Shown piece by piece: positions 1 to 7,565 of a stretch of DNA of 64,000 nucleotides. Both the position numbers and the translations under genes were made by a program. How positions within the stretch are numbered: position 1 is the first letter of the stretch; every line of letters begins with the position of its first letter. This DNA comes from an uncultured Clostridia bacterium (GTDB lineage: Bacteria > Bacillota > Clostridia > Christensenellales > Borkfalkiaceae). The stretch lies in the NCBI GenBank assembly GCA_944346885.1, contig CALVMR010000003.1, positions 1-64,000 on the forward strand, read 5' to 3'. The notes beneath the pieces are model-generated. The model searched no databases and was not told the origin of the DNA. It was given only the letters and a program-made list of their open reading frames with translations.

Positions 1-754
1 GCAGGAAGGTGCCGTCCGTCTTGCGCGAGGAGATGTAGCTGCCCGAAACGTACACCCTGTCCGTAAGCTGCATGGCGGCGGGGTCGGATACGTCGATGCT
101 CGTGATCTGCGTGTACAGCTGCCCTTCGCTCTGCACATAGGCGGGAGAAAACAGCGTCACGGTGTCCCCGTCGCCGCTTAAATAGATCTCCGCGCGGTCG
201 GTGTAGCCGCCCGTGCGCGCGCCCTCGTCGGCGGGGATCGTGTATTCGGCGAGCACGGCGGAGTCCGCCCCCGCAATGGAGCAGGCGCGCAGGATGTAAT
301 TGTCCTTTTCCCACGTCAGGTAGAAAAAGGTGCTTTCCGTGGCTTTGAAAAGGTCGCCTTCGATGACCCCCGCCACCTGGTTGTCGGTGACTTCAAGGTA
401 ATCGCTTCCTTCGTCGGCGCTGTCATTGGGCGCCTCCATGTCATCTGCCGCTTTTGCGCCGCCGAACAGATCCTGCACCCAGCCCGTGAGCGCTTCAAAG
501 TTGTTTTTGTACTTCGGCGCGCGGTAGGTGAGCGCGTTGATCTTCTGCATGAGCGGGTAGTAGTCGCTGCCGCGGTATTCCGCAAGGGTGGGCATCCCCG
601 CGTTCGCATAGGGCACGAACAACAGAAGCAGCAGCCCGCACAGCGCGGCAAGGCATACCGCAAGCACGGAGACGAGCGTAATGCGGCGCGAGCGCTGTTT
701 CATGCCTTCGGCGCGCGCCAGAATGTCTTCCGTGCGTTCTTTATACGTCTTCAT
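1..754 (-). CDS. Membrane-anchored beta-propeller domain protein, partial (3' end outside window)
   Basis: The N-terminal 251 codons are visible; the gene runs off the left edge. The product starts MKTYKERTEDILARAEGMKQ, then has one membrane segment at about residues 26-50, placing the rest outside the cell. The stretch reading RVYVSGSYISSRKTDG near the cut is typical of secreted C-terminal beta-propeller domain proteins of Clostridia. The ATG lies inside the end of the upstream sigma-factor gene (14-nt overlap), so the two are translationally coupled. By position it could be a partner or surface sensor for that sigma factor, but there is no recognisable anti-sigma domain, so this is inference. 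Its molecular function is unknown. Confidence 0.7.
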   Translation of the reverse strand, partial: MKTYKERTEDILARAEGMKQRSRRITLVSVLAVCLAALCGLLLLLFVPYANAGMPTLAEYRGSDYYPLMQKINALTYRAPKYKNNFEALTGWVQDLFGGAKAADDMEAPNDSADEGSDYLEVTDNQVAGVIEGDLFKATESTFFYLTWEKDNYILRACSIAGADSAVLAEYTIPADEGARTGGYTDRAEIYLSGDGDTVTLFSPAYVQSEGQLYTQITSIDVSDPAAMQLTDRVYVSGSYISSRKTDGTFL

Positions 755-1295
755 GGTCAAACCCTTCCTTTTCGAGCAATTCTTTGAGAGAGGTCTTTGC
801 GCGGGAGAGGAGGTTGTACACTTGTTTGCTGCTTTTTTTGAGGATCGCGGCGCATTCGGCGGGGGCAAACCCGTCAAAATAGGTGAGATTCAGCACTTCG
901 CGGTACTGCGGCGCCAGCCGCCGCATGCAGGAAAAGAGCGTTCTGTCCCGCTCGGCGGCAAAAAACTGCTGTTCCGCGTCTTCGCGGGCGGGCGCGCCCT
1001 CGGGCAGCGCCGTCAGCCGTCTTTTTTTGCGCAGCAGATCCAGCGCCCTGTTGCGCGCGATCTTGTACAGGTAGGTGCGGAACCGCGCGCCCTCGGTAAA
1101 GGGCTTGCGCTTGCATACGAGCACGGCAAAGGCGTCTGCGGCAACGTCCTCCGCGGCAGCCTCGTCGCCCGTATAAGAATAGGCGAACCGCACGAGCGCG
1201 TCGCTGAGGCGGGCAACGAGGCTCTCGAGCGCCGCCCCGTTCCCGTTCAGCCATGCGCGGTACAGCGCCGCATCCGCATCGCGAACTTCTTTCAT
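741..1295 (-). CDS. ECF-type RNA polymerase sigma factor
   Basis: A 184-residue sigma-70 family protein with only regions 2 and 4, the layout of extracytoplasmic-function sigma factors. Region 2 contains AEDVAADAFAVLV and RFRTYLYKIARNRALDLLRK. Region 4 contains APQYREVLNLTYFDGFAPAE followed by a helix-turn-helix. I start it at ATG 1295 rather than at an upstream in-frame codon at 1340, because GGAGAGG lies directly before 1295. It overlaps the start of the beta-propeller gene, so they form one operon. Family knowledge suggests it directs core RNA polymerase to a small stress or surface regulon, often including its own promoter; its signal is unknown. Confidence 0.9.
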   Translation of the reverse strand: MKEVRDADAALYRAWLNGNGAALESLVARLSDALVRFAYSYTGDEAAAEDVAADAFAVLVCKRKPFTEGARFRTYLYKIARNRALDLLRKKRRLTALPEGAPAREDAEQQFFAAERDRTLFSCMRRLAPQYREVLNLTYFDGFAPAECAAILKKSSKQVYNLLSRAKTSLKELLEKEGFDHEDV

Positions 1296-1402
1296 CCGAT
1301 CCTCTCCTTGTTTCCCCCGCGGGCACGCGCCCTCTAGCAAAACCTCTCGCTTATTTAACGCAGGAAGGGGCGGAATTACTCACCCGAACAAAAAAATTTT
1401 TT

Positions 1403-1435
1403 AAAAAAGGGCGGGCGGAAAGGTTTCCGCCCGCC
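1403..1435 (-). terminator. Rho-independent terminator, minus strand
   Basis: Arms GGCGGGCGGAAA and TTTCCGCCCGCC (12 bp) enclose a 2-nt loop. A run of six T follows on the minus strand. It lies between metG and the sigma-factor gene and would stop read-through from metG. Confidence 0.75.
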
Positions 1436-1634
1436 GTACCGCTGTTTTTTCATCCCAAGCGCAGCCGGGGAGTGCGCCCCGCCATCCAGAGCCGCTTCTT
1501 TTTTTATCCCGATCTTGTCGAGGGGTCTCTATGAAAATATCGACAATATTTGCCGAAAACTTTCGGCTCAATTCGGAAAGAGTGAATGCGGCGCGCTCTT
1601 ATAACGGAGAGCATATGGTGCGCGGCGCAGAGAG
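1436..1634. other. Intergenic region without a recognisable gene
   Basis: This stretch between metG and the sigma gene holds no credible ORF. It has small inverted repeats: TTGTCGA near 1514 with TCGACAA near 1540, and GCCGAAA/TTTCGGC around 1552-1567. These could be a structured RNA or old terminator debris; I cannot assign them. Confidence 0.4.
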
Positions 1635-1672
1635 AAAAACGACGGTCAGCCCGCAAAGCGGGCGTGCCTGAC
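1635..1672 (-). terminator. Second terminator candidate after metG
   Basis: GTCAG and GCCCGC pair with GCGGGC and CTGAC around an AAA loop, with an unpaired bulge. On the minus strand a five-T tract follows. It lies about 65 nt beyond the metG stop. Confidence 0.6.
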
Positions 1673-1682
1673 GGTTGTCTCT

Positions 1683-1729
1683 AAAAATCACGGAAAAAAG
1701 TTTTGTCTCTTTCAAAACTTTTTTCGTGA
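1683..1729 (-). terminator. AT-rich hairpin terminator directly after metG
   Basis: Arms TCACGGAAAAAAGTTTTG and CAAAACTTTTTTCGTGA are followed on the minus strand by TTTTT. It begins 6 nt past the metG stop. Closely similar hairpins follow rlmI-like (32020-32066) and phoB (43704-43748), so this is one copy of a recurring element. Confidence 0.75.
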
Positions 1730-1735
1730 ACAAGC

Positions 1736-3700
1736 TCAAAAGATCCCGCTGCCGCTCGGCATCGCCTTTTCGGGGGTCAAAAGGCACAGGTTGCCCGCCT
1801 CGTCTTCGGCGCACAGCAGCATGCCCTCGCTCAAAATGCCGCGCAGTTTGGCGGGCTTTAAGTTGGTGATCATCACCACTTTTTTGCCGACCATCTCTTC
1901 GGGGGTGTAAAATTTGGCGATGCCGCTGACCACGGTGCGCGTCTCTTCCCCGATCTTTACGGTGCTTTTTAGCAGTTTGTCGCTCTTTTCCACCTTTTCG
2001 CAGGCGACGACCTCTGCGATCTGCATGCGCACTTTGGCAAAGTCGTCGATGGAAATTTCGGCGGGGTATTCGGGGTCCGGTTTTTTTGCCGCGGGCTTTT
2101 CCTCTTTGGCGGGCGCCTGCGCCCCGTCGGCATGCATCGCCGCGTAAGCCGCTTCCACGTCTTTGTACTGTTTGCGCTCAAACAGGTGCGCCTCGGCATC
2201 GGCAACGCAGGTCCCGTTCGGCAGCAGCCCGAAAACGTTCAGCGTATCGTATGCGCGCGGCTGCGTGCCCAAGAGGGCGAACACCTTTTCTGCCGTGGCG
2301 GGCAAAAAGGGCGCCAAAAGCGAGGTTGCGATCGTGATCCCCTCGGCAAGGTTGTACAGCACGGCGGAGAGGCGGCTCTTTTTCGCCTCGTCTTTGGCGA
2401 GGATCCACGGCGCCGTTTCGTCGATGTACTTGTTGCAGCGGCGCAAAAAGGCAAAGATCTCGCCCAGTGCGTCCGAAATTTTAAATTCGTCCATCTTTGC
2501 GGCGACTTTATCCCGCAAGGCAGCCGCCATCTCTTTCAGTTCCGCGTCCACGGGTTCGGCGCTGCCCGTATCGCAGAGATTGCCCGCAAAGTATTTGCGC
2601 GCCATCGCCGCCGTGCGCGAAACCAAATTGCCGTACGTGTTGGCAAGGTCCGCGTTCACGCGGTCGCACAGCAGTTCCCAGGTGATGTTGCCGTCGCCTT
2701 CAAAGGGCATGTCGTTCAAAACAAAGTAGCGCACTGCGTCCACGCCGAAAATTTTAACGAGTTCGTCGGCGTAGATCATGTTCCCGCGCGATTTGCTCAT
2801 TTTATCCCCGCCCATCAGCAGCCACGGGTGCCCGAACACCCGTTTGGGCAGCGGCAGCCCCAGCGCCATCAAAAAGATGGGCCAGTAGATGGTGTGGAAG
2901 CGGATGATGTCTTTGCCGATGACGTGTACGTCGGCGGGCCAGTATTTTTTGAACGGCGCGGCGCTGTTTCCGTCCGCGTCGTAGCCGAGCCCCGTAATGT
3001 AGTTGGTGAGCGCGTCCAACCAAACGTACACCACGTGTTTGGGGTCGAAGTCTACGGGGATCCCCCATTTGAAGGAGGTGCGCGAAACGCAGAGGTCTTG
3101 CAGTCCGGGCTTTAAAAAGTTGTTCACCATCTCGTTTTTGCGCGAAACGGGGGAGATAAATTCGGGGTGTTCCTCGTAATAAGCGAGCAGGCGGTCGGCG
3201 TATTTGCTCATGCGGAAAAAGTAAGCCTCTTCTTTGGCGGGCTTTACTTCTCTGCCGCAGTCCGGGCACTTGCCGTCTTTCAGCTGCGAGGGGGTCCAAA
3301 AGGATTCGCAGGGGGTGCAGTACAGCCCCTCGTAACTGCTCTTGTAGATGTCGCCCTGTTCGTATAACTTTTTAAAGATCTTTTGCACCTGCTTTTCGTG
3401 GTCCGCGTCGGTGGTGCGGATAAACTTGTCGTAGGAAACGTTCATCAGGTCCCAGATCTCTTTGATCTGCGCCGCCACGCCGTCTACAAACGCCTTGGGG
3501 GAAACGCCCGCCGCGGCGGCTTTTTCTTCGATCTTCTGCCCATGCTCGTCCGTACCCGTTTGGAAGCGCACGTCGTAGCCCTGCATGCGTTTGAACCGTG
3601 CGATCGCGTCCGTCAAAACGATCTCGTATGTGTTGCCGATGTGCGGTTTGCCCGAAGTGTAGGCGATCGCCGTCGTGATATAATAGGGTTTTTTGCTCAT
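1736..3700 (-). CDS. metG: Methionyl-tRNA synthetase with C-terminal tRNA-binding domain
   Basis: Charges tRNA-Met with methionine in the cytoplasm (654 aa). The class I signatures are present: KPHIGN at residues 18-23 and KMSKS at 300-304. Four cysteines (128, 131, 145, 148) form the zinc knuckle. The last ~105 residues, opening with EISIDDFAKVRMQIAEVV, are an EMAPII/Trbp111-like tRNA-binding domain, usual for Firmicute MetG. The start is MSKKPYY with AAGGAG upstream; an open frame extends far beyond it but is GC-rich read-through without family similarity. The gene is divergent from spmA and ends in a series of hairpins. No T-box leader is visible. Confidence 0.97.
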   Translation of the reverse strand: MSKKPYYITTAIAYTSGKPHIGNTYEIVLTDAIARFKRMQGYDVRFQTGTDEHGQKIEEKAAAAGVSPKAFVDGVAAQIKEIWDLMNVSYDKFIRTTDADHEKQVQKIFKKLYEQGDIYKSSYEGLYCTPCESFWTPSQLKDGKCPDCGREVKPAKEEAYFFRMSKYADRLLAYYEEHPEFISPVSRKNEMVNNFLKPGLQDLCVSRTSFKWGIPVDFDPKHVVYVWLDALTNYITGLGYDADGNSAAPFKKYWPADVHVIGKDIIRFHTIYWPIFLMALGLPLPKRVFGHPWLLMGGDKMSKSRGNMIYADELVKIFGVDAVRYFVLNDMPFEGDGNITWELLCDRVNADLANTYGNLVSRTAAMARKYFAGNLCDTGSAEPVDAELKEMAAALRDKVAAKMDEFKISDALGEIFAFLRRCNKYIDETAPWILAKDEAKKSRLSAVLYNLAEGITIATSLLAPFLPATAEKVFALLGTQPRAYDTLNVFGLLPNGTCVADAEAHLFERKQYKDVEAAYAAMHADGAQAPAKEEKPAAKKPDPEYPAEISIDDFAKVRMQIAEVVACEKVEKSDKLLKSTVKIGEETRTVVSGIAKFYTPEEMVGKKVVMITNLKPAKLRGILSEGMLLCAEDEAGNLCLLTPEKAMPSGSGIF

Positions 3701-3867
3701 TTGCCGCTCCTTGGTGCCCGTTTCGGCGCCCGCTTGCAAAACTTTTCGTCTATTATACCGCATTTTTCGGGCAAAGTAAACAGAAAATCGCCTCGGCGCG
3801 GCATAAAACGGAAAGCTCTCCGCATAGCCTGTTTTGGGCGGCGGTGCGCGCCGCAAAGGAGAAGGGG

Positions 3868-4479
3868 TTGAACGTTCTGTTTTTGGCGGTATTCGTCTCT
3901 TCGGCGGCGGTGCTGCTGGTAAAAGACGCCGCGGCGTTTTTGCCCGCGCTGCTTGCGGGGGCGGGCAAGGCGGTTTCGCTCGGCTTGCAGTTGGCGGCGG
4001 TGTGGGCGGTATGGCTGGGTTTTTTGCGCGTGGCGGAGGATGCGGGCATTCTCCGCGCCTTTTCCTGCGCGGCGCGCCCGCTTGCGGGGAAGCTGCTGCG
4101 CACCCGCAGCGCCGCCGTCCTCGGCAGCGCGTCCGTCCACCTTGCGGCAAATTTTTTGGGAATGGGCGGCGCGGCGACCCCCGCGGGCATGCGCGCCATC
4201 CGCTCGCTGCGGGAGGAGCGCAACGGGTTCGGGCAAACGATGCTGTTCGTCGTCGGGTGCGCGGGGGTGCAGCTTTTCCCCTCTTCCGCCGTTGCGCTCG
4301 CCGCTTCCGCAGGCGCGCGCGATCCGTATGCGCTCTACCTGCCCGCGCTGCTCGCTTCAATTTGCGCGCTGGTCGTCGGGGTCGGGCTGGTGCTGCTCTG
4401 CTACGGGGCGGGGCGCAGGCGGAGCGCCTTTTCCCGCTTCGAAGTCCGCCGCAAAAAAAAGAGGGGCGCGCTTCGGTAA
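3868..4479 (+). CDS. spmA: Spore maturation protein A
   Basis: About 203 residues, strongly hydrophobic, with several membrane helices of the nucleoside-recognition (gate) superfamily. The segment NFLGMGGAATPAGMRAIRSL is the conserved SpmA signature. In Bacillus, SpmA and SpmB are needed for dehydration of the spore core; the molecular substrate is not known. I choose TTG at 3868 because AAAGGAG lies just before it; GTG at 3844 would place that site inside the gene. spmB follows after 39 nt. The gene sits head-to-head with metG. Confidence 0.9.
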   Translation: MNVLFLAVFVSSAAVLLVKDAAAFLPALLAGAGKAVSLGLQLAAVWAVWLGFLRVAEDAGILRAFSCAARPLAGKLLRTRSAAVLGSASVHLAANFLGMGGAATPAGMRAIRSLREERNGFGQTMLFVVGCAGVQLFPSSAVALAASAGARDPYALYLPALLASICALVVGVGLVLLCYGAGRRRSAFSRFEVRRKKKRGALR

Positions 4480-4518
4480 CAGAGGAGCGGCGGAAGCCCG
4501 CCGCAAGCGGAGGAGGGC

Positions 4519-5028
4519 ATGCTGTTTGCCGTTTTGGTGCCGCTCTTGTTTTTGGCGGTATTTTTGATCGCGGCGGCGCGGCGCGTAAAGGTATACGACC
4601 GTTTTGCCGCAGGCGTGGCGGAAGTGCCTTCGCTGCTGCGCTCTTTATTGCCGTACATTGCCGCCGTGCTGATCTTGGCGGAATTGTTTGAGGCGAGCGG
4701 GCTTTCCGCGCTGCTCGCCGAAGCGCTTTCGCCCGCGTTCCGCTTTTTCGGCATCCCGCCCGAAATCGCGCGGCTGGTGCTCGTCAAGCCCTTTTCGGGC
4801 AGCGGCGCGCTTTCGGTGGTCAGCGAAATTTTTTCCGCGTACGGCGCCGATTCGTACATCGGCCGCTGCGCGGGCGCCGTGTACGCCTCCGGGGAAACGG
4901 TGTTTTATCTCGCCGCTCTCTATTTTGCGGGCGCGGCGGAAAAAAAGCCCGTTCTGCCCGTTTTGATCGCGCTGCTCTCCAACCTCTGCGCGGTGGGGCT
5001 CGCCTGCCTGTTTTGCCGCATCCTCTGA
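4519..5028 (+). CDS. spmB: Spore maturation protein B
   Basis: A 169-residue membrane protein, partner of SpmA in spore core dehydration. It contains the SpmB signature VKPFSGSGALSVVSEIF followed by GADSYIGRCAGAVYASGETV. GGAGG precedes the ATG. The last ~10 codons form the first unit of a degenerate 33-35 bp tandem repeat that continues about 100 bp past the stop, suggesting the 3' end was duplicated downstream. It is presumably co-transcribed with spmA. Confidence 0.92.
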   Translation: MLFAVLVPLLFLAVFLIAAARRVKVYDRFAAGVAEVPSLLRSLLPYIAAVLILAELFEASGLSALLAEALSPAFRFFGIPPEIARLVLVKPFSGSGALSVVSEIFSAYGADSYIGRCAGAVYASGETVFYLAALYFAGAAEKKPVLPVLIALLSNLCAVGLACLFCRIL

Positions 5029-5131
5029 CGGCGCGCGCCCGCCTGTTTTGCCGTGCCTTTCGGCGGCTCGCCTGCTTGTTTTGTTGCGGCGTTCGGAGGC
5101 TCGCGCCCGCCCGCTTTGCCGCGGCTTTCGG
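4998..5131 (+). repeat. Degenerate tandem repeat, about 4 units of 33-35 bp
   Basis: Units carry a core like CCTGTTTTGCCG at 5007, 5042, 5075 (as CTTGTTTTGTTG) and 5110 (as CCCGCTTTGCCG), each preceded by GCTCGC or GCGCGC. The first unit is the 3' end of spmB including its stop; the others are non-coding. Confidence 0.65.
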
Positions 5132-5303
5132 AAAAAGGGAAAATGTGAATCCCGTTCGTTTCACAAAACGCCCTCGTATTTTATGTCACTAATTCACAAG
5201 GTTAACGATGGGCAGGCTGTGATTCGTGTAAAAGTGTTATGTTTCAACAAAAAACGCACAAAAATTTAATTTTAAAAATTTTCAAAAAAAATTTTTTATT
5301 TGC

Positions 5304-5332
5304 TTTACTTTCTTGCGCGGCTCGGCTATAAT
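5304..5332 (+). promoter_or_regulatory. Strong sigma-A promoter of a non-coding transcript
   Basis: TTTACT and TATAAT are separated by 17 bp, the same pair found upstream of the PEPCK gene. Predicted start near 5339. No coding frame with a ribosome-binding site follows. Confidence 0.75.
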
Positions 5333-5338
5333 AAGCGT

Positions 5339-5457
5339 GTAATCAAACGAAAGACGCAAGGGCTTCCGCTTGGTTACCTTCCATAGCTCATCATTTTCCC
5401 CCTTATCATATATGGATCGGGCGCAGACCGTAACGGTTCTGCGCCCGGTTCATTTTT
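5339..5457 (+). ncRNA. Candidate small RNA with C-rich loop
   Basis: A roughly 119-nt transcript is predicted between a strong promoter and a strong terminator. Its 5' end can fold GTAATCAA (5339) with TTGGTTAC (5370). A second stem TCCATA/TATGGA (5380, 5411) exposes a pyrimidine-rich loop with CCCCC at 5398-5402. The 3' end is a GC-rich hairpin with T tract. C-rich loops of this kind pair with Shine-Dalgarno sequences in Firmicute regulatory RNAs such as the RsaE/RoxS type; membership of that family is not claimed. It matches no riboswitch I recognise. Confidence 0.5.
5418..5457 (+). terminator. Terminator of the candidate small RNA
   Basis: CGGGCGCAGA pairs with TCTGCGCCCG, extended by ACCGT/ACGGT around the loop, and is followed by CATTTTT. 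Confidence 0.85.
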
Positions 5458-5643
5458 GCGTTCACGAAAAAAGGTTTGCGCGGATAAAACCAAATCGGGA
5501 CGTTTACAAAACGTTCGATCTCTGCGCGCGCGATCAGAATATTAAAAAAAGCAAGTTTGCGTCATTTTAACAAGGTAAAAACATTCCGAAAAAATTTCTC
5601 CCCGCAGTATATGCGGGGAAATTTTGTTTTGTGCAAAAAACAG
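5458..5643 (+). other. Intergenic stretch with two hairpins, no gene
   Basis: A hairpin (GGACGTTT/AAACGTTC) is near 5500-5521. A terminator-like hairpin lies at 5592-5630: CCCCGCA/TGCGGGG flanked by AAATTT arms and followed by TTTTGTTTT. This insulates spoIVFA from the small RNA. No promoter between the two hairpins was identified. Confidence 0.5.
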
Positions 5644-5672
5644 TTCTACTTCGGCTTGTCCTCGCATACAAT
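5644..5672 (+). promoter_or_regulatory. Possible sigma-E (mother-cell) promoter of spoIVFA-spoIVFB
   Basis: CATACAAT at 5665-5672 matches the sigma-E -10 consensus exactly. The -35 area (TCTACT, 14 bp upstream) matches only partly. In Bacillus the spoIVF operon is sigma-E dependent, so the position fits; the weak -35 limits confidence. Confidence 0.5.
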
Positions 5673-5702
5673 GTTTGTACAGCAGCGAAAAGGAGGAGAA
5701 AC

Positions 5703-6470
5703 ATGAGCGAACCCATTGATTACGCGGAGATGTTGGAGATCCCCGTCAGCACGTTGAACGTGACCAAAAAGAAGAGCCGCAAAAAGCGGGAGCGAGACCT
5801 CAAAGAAGAGGCGGTCGCCGCCGTCAACGAGCGCGCGGAAGGGGCGGACCCCGCCGCGCTGCCCGAAGAGCCCGCCGCGGAGGAAAACGTTGTGGATTAC
5901 GGCGCGGGCGCCCTTCCGGAGGAAAAGCCGCGCAAAAAGTTTTTGGAAAGCCGTCTGCTCGTTGCGGAATTTGCGGCGGTGCTCGGTTTGTGCGCGCTCA
6001 TTTTGCTCACCAATGTTTTTTGGGAAAACAGCGCCATCAACACCTTTTTTGCGGGGTTGGTCTCGCCGCAGCCGCAGGCGGCGCAGTCTGTGGATGAACG
6101 CGTCTATTCCGAGCTCACGCTCGGCTCCGTCGTGCGGGAGGACGGCGTGGCTTGCACCGTTTCGGAAACGGGCATCCTTTCCTTTACGGCGCAGTGCAGC
6201 GTCTATGCCCCTTACGACGGCACGGTGAACGCCGTTTCGCAGGGGGAAGACGGGCTGTATACCGTGGAAGTGGGGCACACCGCTTCCTTTACGTCCGTGA
6301 TTTCGGGGTTGACCTACGCCTATCCCGCGGCGGGAGAGCGGGTGTATTCTACCATTCCCGTCGGGTACAGCGGCGGCACGGCGGCGGTTTCGGTGGCGCT
6401 GTACGACGGCGGCACGCTCATTCGTTCGTTCTCCGTCGATGAAAACAACGATATCGTCTGGGATCTGTAA
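5703..6470 (+). CDS. SpoIVFA-like membrane protein with M23-type domain
   Basis: 255 residues: an acidic/basic cytoplasmic N-terminus, one membrane helix at about residues 87-107 (LLVAEFAAVLGLCALILLTN), then an external C-terminal domain resembling a degenerate peptidase-M23/lysostaphin fold (YAPYDGTVNAV, YTVEVGHTASFTSVISGL). This is the SpoIVFA layout. Family role: anchoring and inhibiting the SpoIVFB protease in the outer forespore membrane until signalled. The start is fixed by AAAGGAGGAG before ATG 5703. It is directly followed by the SpoIVFB-like gene, which supports the call. Overall similarity to Bacillus SpoIVFA cannot be measured here. Confidence 0.75.
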   Translation: MSEPIDYAEMLEIPVSTLNVTKKKSRKKRERDLKEEAVAAVNERAEGADPAALPEEPAAEENVVDYGAGALPEEKPRKKFLESRLLVAEFAAVLGLCALILLTNVFWENSAINTFFAGLVSPQPQAAQSVDERVYSELTLGSVVREDGVACTVSETGILSFTAQCSVYAPYDGTVNAVSQGEDGLYTVEVGHTASFTSVISGLTYAYPAAGERVYSTIPVGYSGGTAAVSVALYDGGTLIRSFSVDENNDIVWDL

Positions 6471-6546
6471 GCGCCCGCTTTTGCGGCGCGGCAAACCCGC
6501 CGCGGGCAGGGCGGCGGGCAGGCGGGGCAAGCGCGCAAAGAGGCGG

Positions 6547-7452
6547 ATGGAGCTCGTCGTCCATCCCCTCTTTCTTTTGTTCGGGCTGTTCTATTTTCTG
6601 CGGGGAGAGCTGTTTTTGTTCCTCGTGTGCACCGCCGCCGCCGTCATCCACGAGTTCGGGCACGCGCTGTACGCCGCGCGCATCGGCTGCCGCCTCAACC
6701 GCCTGCTGTTGCTGCCCTGCGGCGCCGTCGTGCAGGGGGAGATCGACGGTATTTCGCTGCGAGACGAGATCAAGCTGGCGTTGGCGGGGCCCGCCGTCAA
6801 CGCGGCGTGCGCCGTGCTGTTCGTGGCGCTGTGGTGGCTGTTCCCCGACCTGTACGCCTTCACCGATACGGCGGCATACGTTTCGGCGGGGCTGTGCGCG
6901 ATCAACCTGCTGCCCGCCTATCCGCTGGACGGGGGCAGGGTGCTCTTTTGCGCCGTGGCGCGCTTTTTCGGGGAAAAGAGAGCGCGTCGGGTGTGCGTGG
7001 CGTGCAGCCTCGCCGTGGCGGCGGCGGTTTTGGCGCTGTTCGCGTGCAGTTTTTTTGTTGCCGTCAACGTTACGCTGCTCTTTTTTGCGCTGTTTATCCT
7101 GTTTGGCACGTTTGGCGGAAAAAACTGCCGCTATTGCCGCTTTACGCCCGATCTTTCGGCGCGGCTGCTGCGCGGCGCCGAGGTGCGGCGCATCGCCCTT
7201 TCGGAGCGCTGCACCGTAAAAAAGGCGCTCTCGTTTTTGGAGCGGGGCAAACAAACGGAGTTTGAAGTATACACGGAAGGGGGCGAATTGCTGTGCGTGC
7301 TGAGCGAACGCGAGTTTTTTGCCCTCTTGCAGCAGGCGGATATTTATGCGCCTTTGGGGCGGTATTTGCAGCCGCCGCCCTCCGAAACGGGGGCGTTTTG
7401 CGCCGCGGAAGAGCAAAACACTCCCCGAACGGACGCGGATCGGCAAATCTAG
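6547..7452 (+). CDS. spoIVFB: SpoIVFB-like site-2 (M50) membrane metalloprotease
   Basis: About 301 residues with multiple membrane helices. Zinc ligands are in HEFGH near residue 36, and the third ligand is in NLLPAYPLDGGRV, both diagnostic for M50 proteases. The C-terminal ~90 residues resemble the regulatory CBS-type tail of SpoIVFB (AEVRRIALSERCTVKKALSF). In sporulation this enzyme cleaves pro-sigma-K within the membrane. The start is ATG 6547 with AAAGAGG upstream; an open frame extends back into spoIVFA, so translation from within that gene cannot be excluded. The 76-nt gap after spoIVFA indicates one operon. Confidence 0.85.
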   Translation: MELVVHPLFLLFGLFYFLRGELFLFLVCTAAAVIHEFGHALYAARIGCRLNRLLLLPCGAVVQGEIDGISLRDEIKLALAGPAVNAACAVLFVALWWLFPDLYAFTDTAAYVSAGLCAINLLPAYPLDGGRVLFCAVARFFGEKRARRVCVACSLAVAAAVLALFACSFFVAVNVTLLFFALFILFGTFGGKNCRYCRFTPDLSARLLRGAEVRRIALSERCTVKKALSFLERGKQTEFEVYTEGGELLCVLSEREFFALLQQADIYAPLGRYLQPPPSETGAFCAAEEQNTPRTDADRQI

Positions 7453-7494
7453 GCGCAATTTTTTATTTTTTTGCGCAAAATTTTTAATTTGCTA

Positions 7495-7523
7495 TTGCAA
7501 AGGTGAAAAGTATGTGGTAAAAT
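7495..7523 (+). promoter_or_regulatory. Sigma-A promoter of the RNase G gene
   Basis: TTGCAA and TAAAAT are separated by 17 bp; predicted start near 7530. An AT-rich stem GCGCAA/TTGCGC at 7453-7480 may terminate spoIVFB just before it. Confidence 0.65.
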
Positions 7524-7565
7524 AATAATCTAAGTGTAAAATTTTTGCAGGGAGAAGGGCGCCGC

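Noticed and set aside
5339..5457. A cyclic-di-GMP (GEMM) or other riboswitch upstream of spoIVFA.
   Set aside because: The GACGCAA string resembles part of GEMM, but the paired elements and tetraloop receptor are missing. A full terminator plus a second hairpin separate it from the gene.
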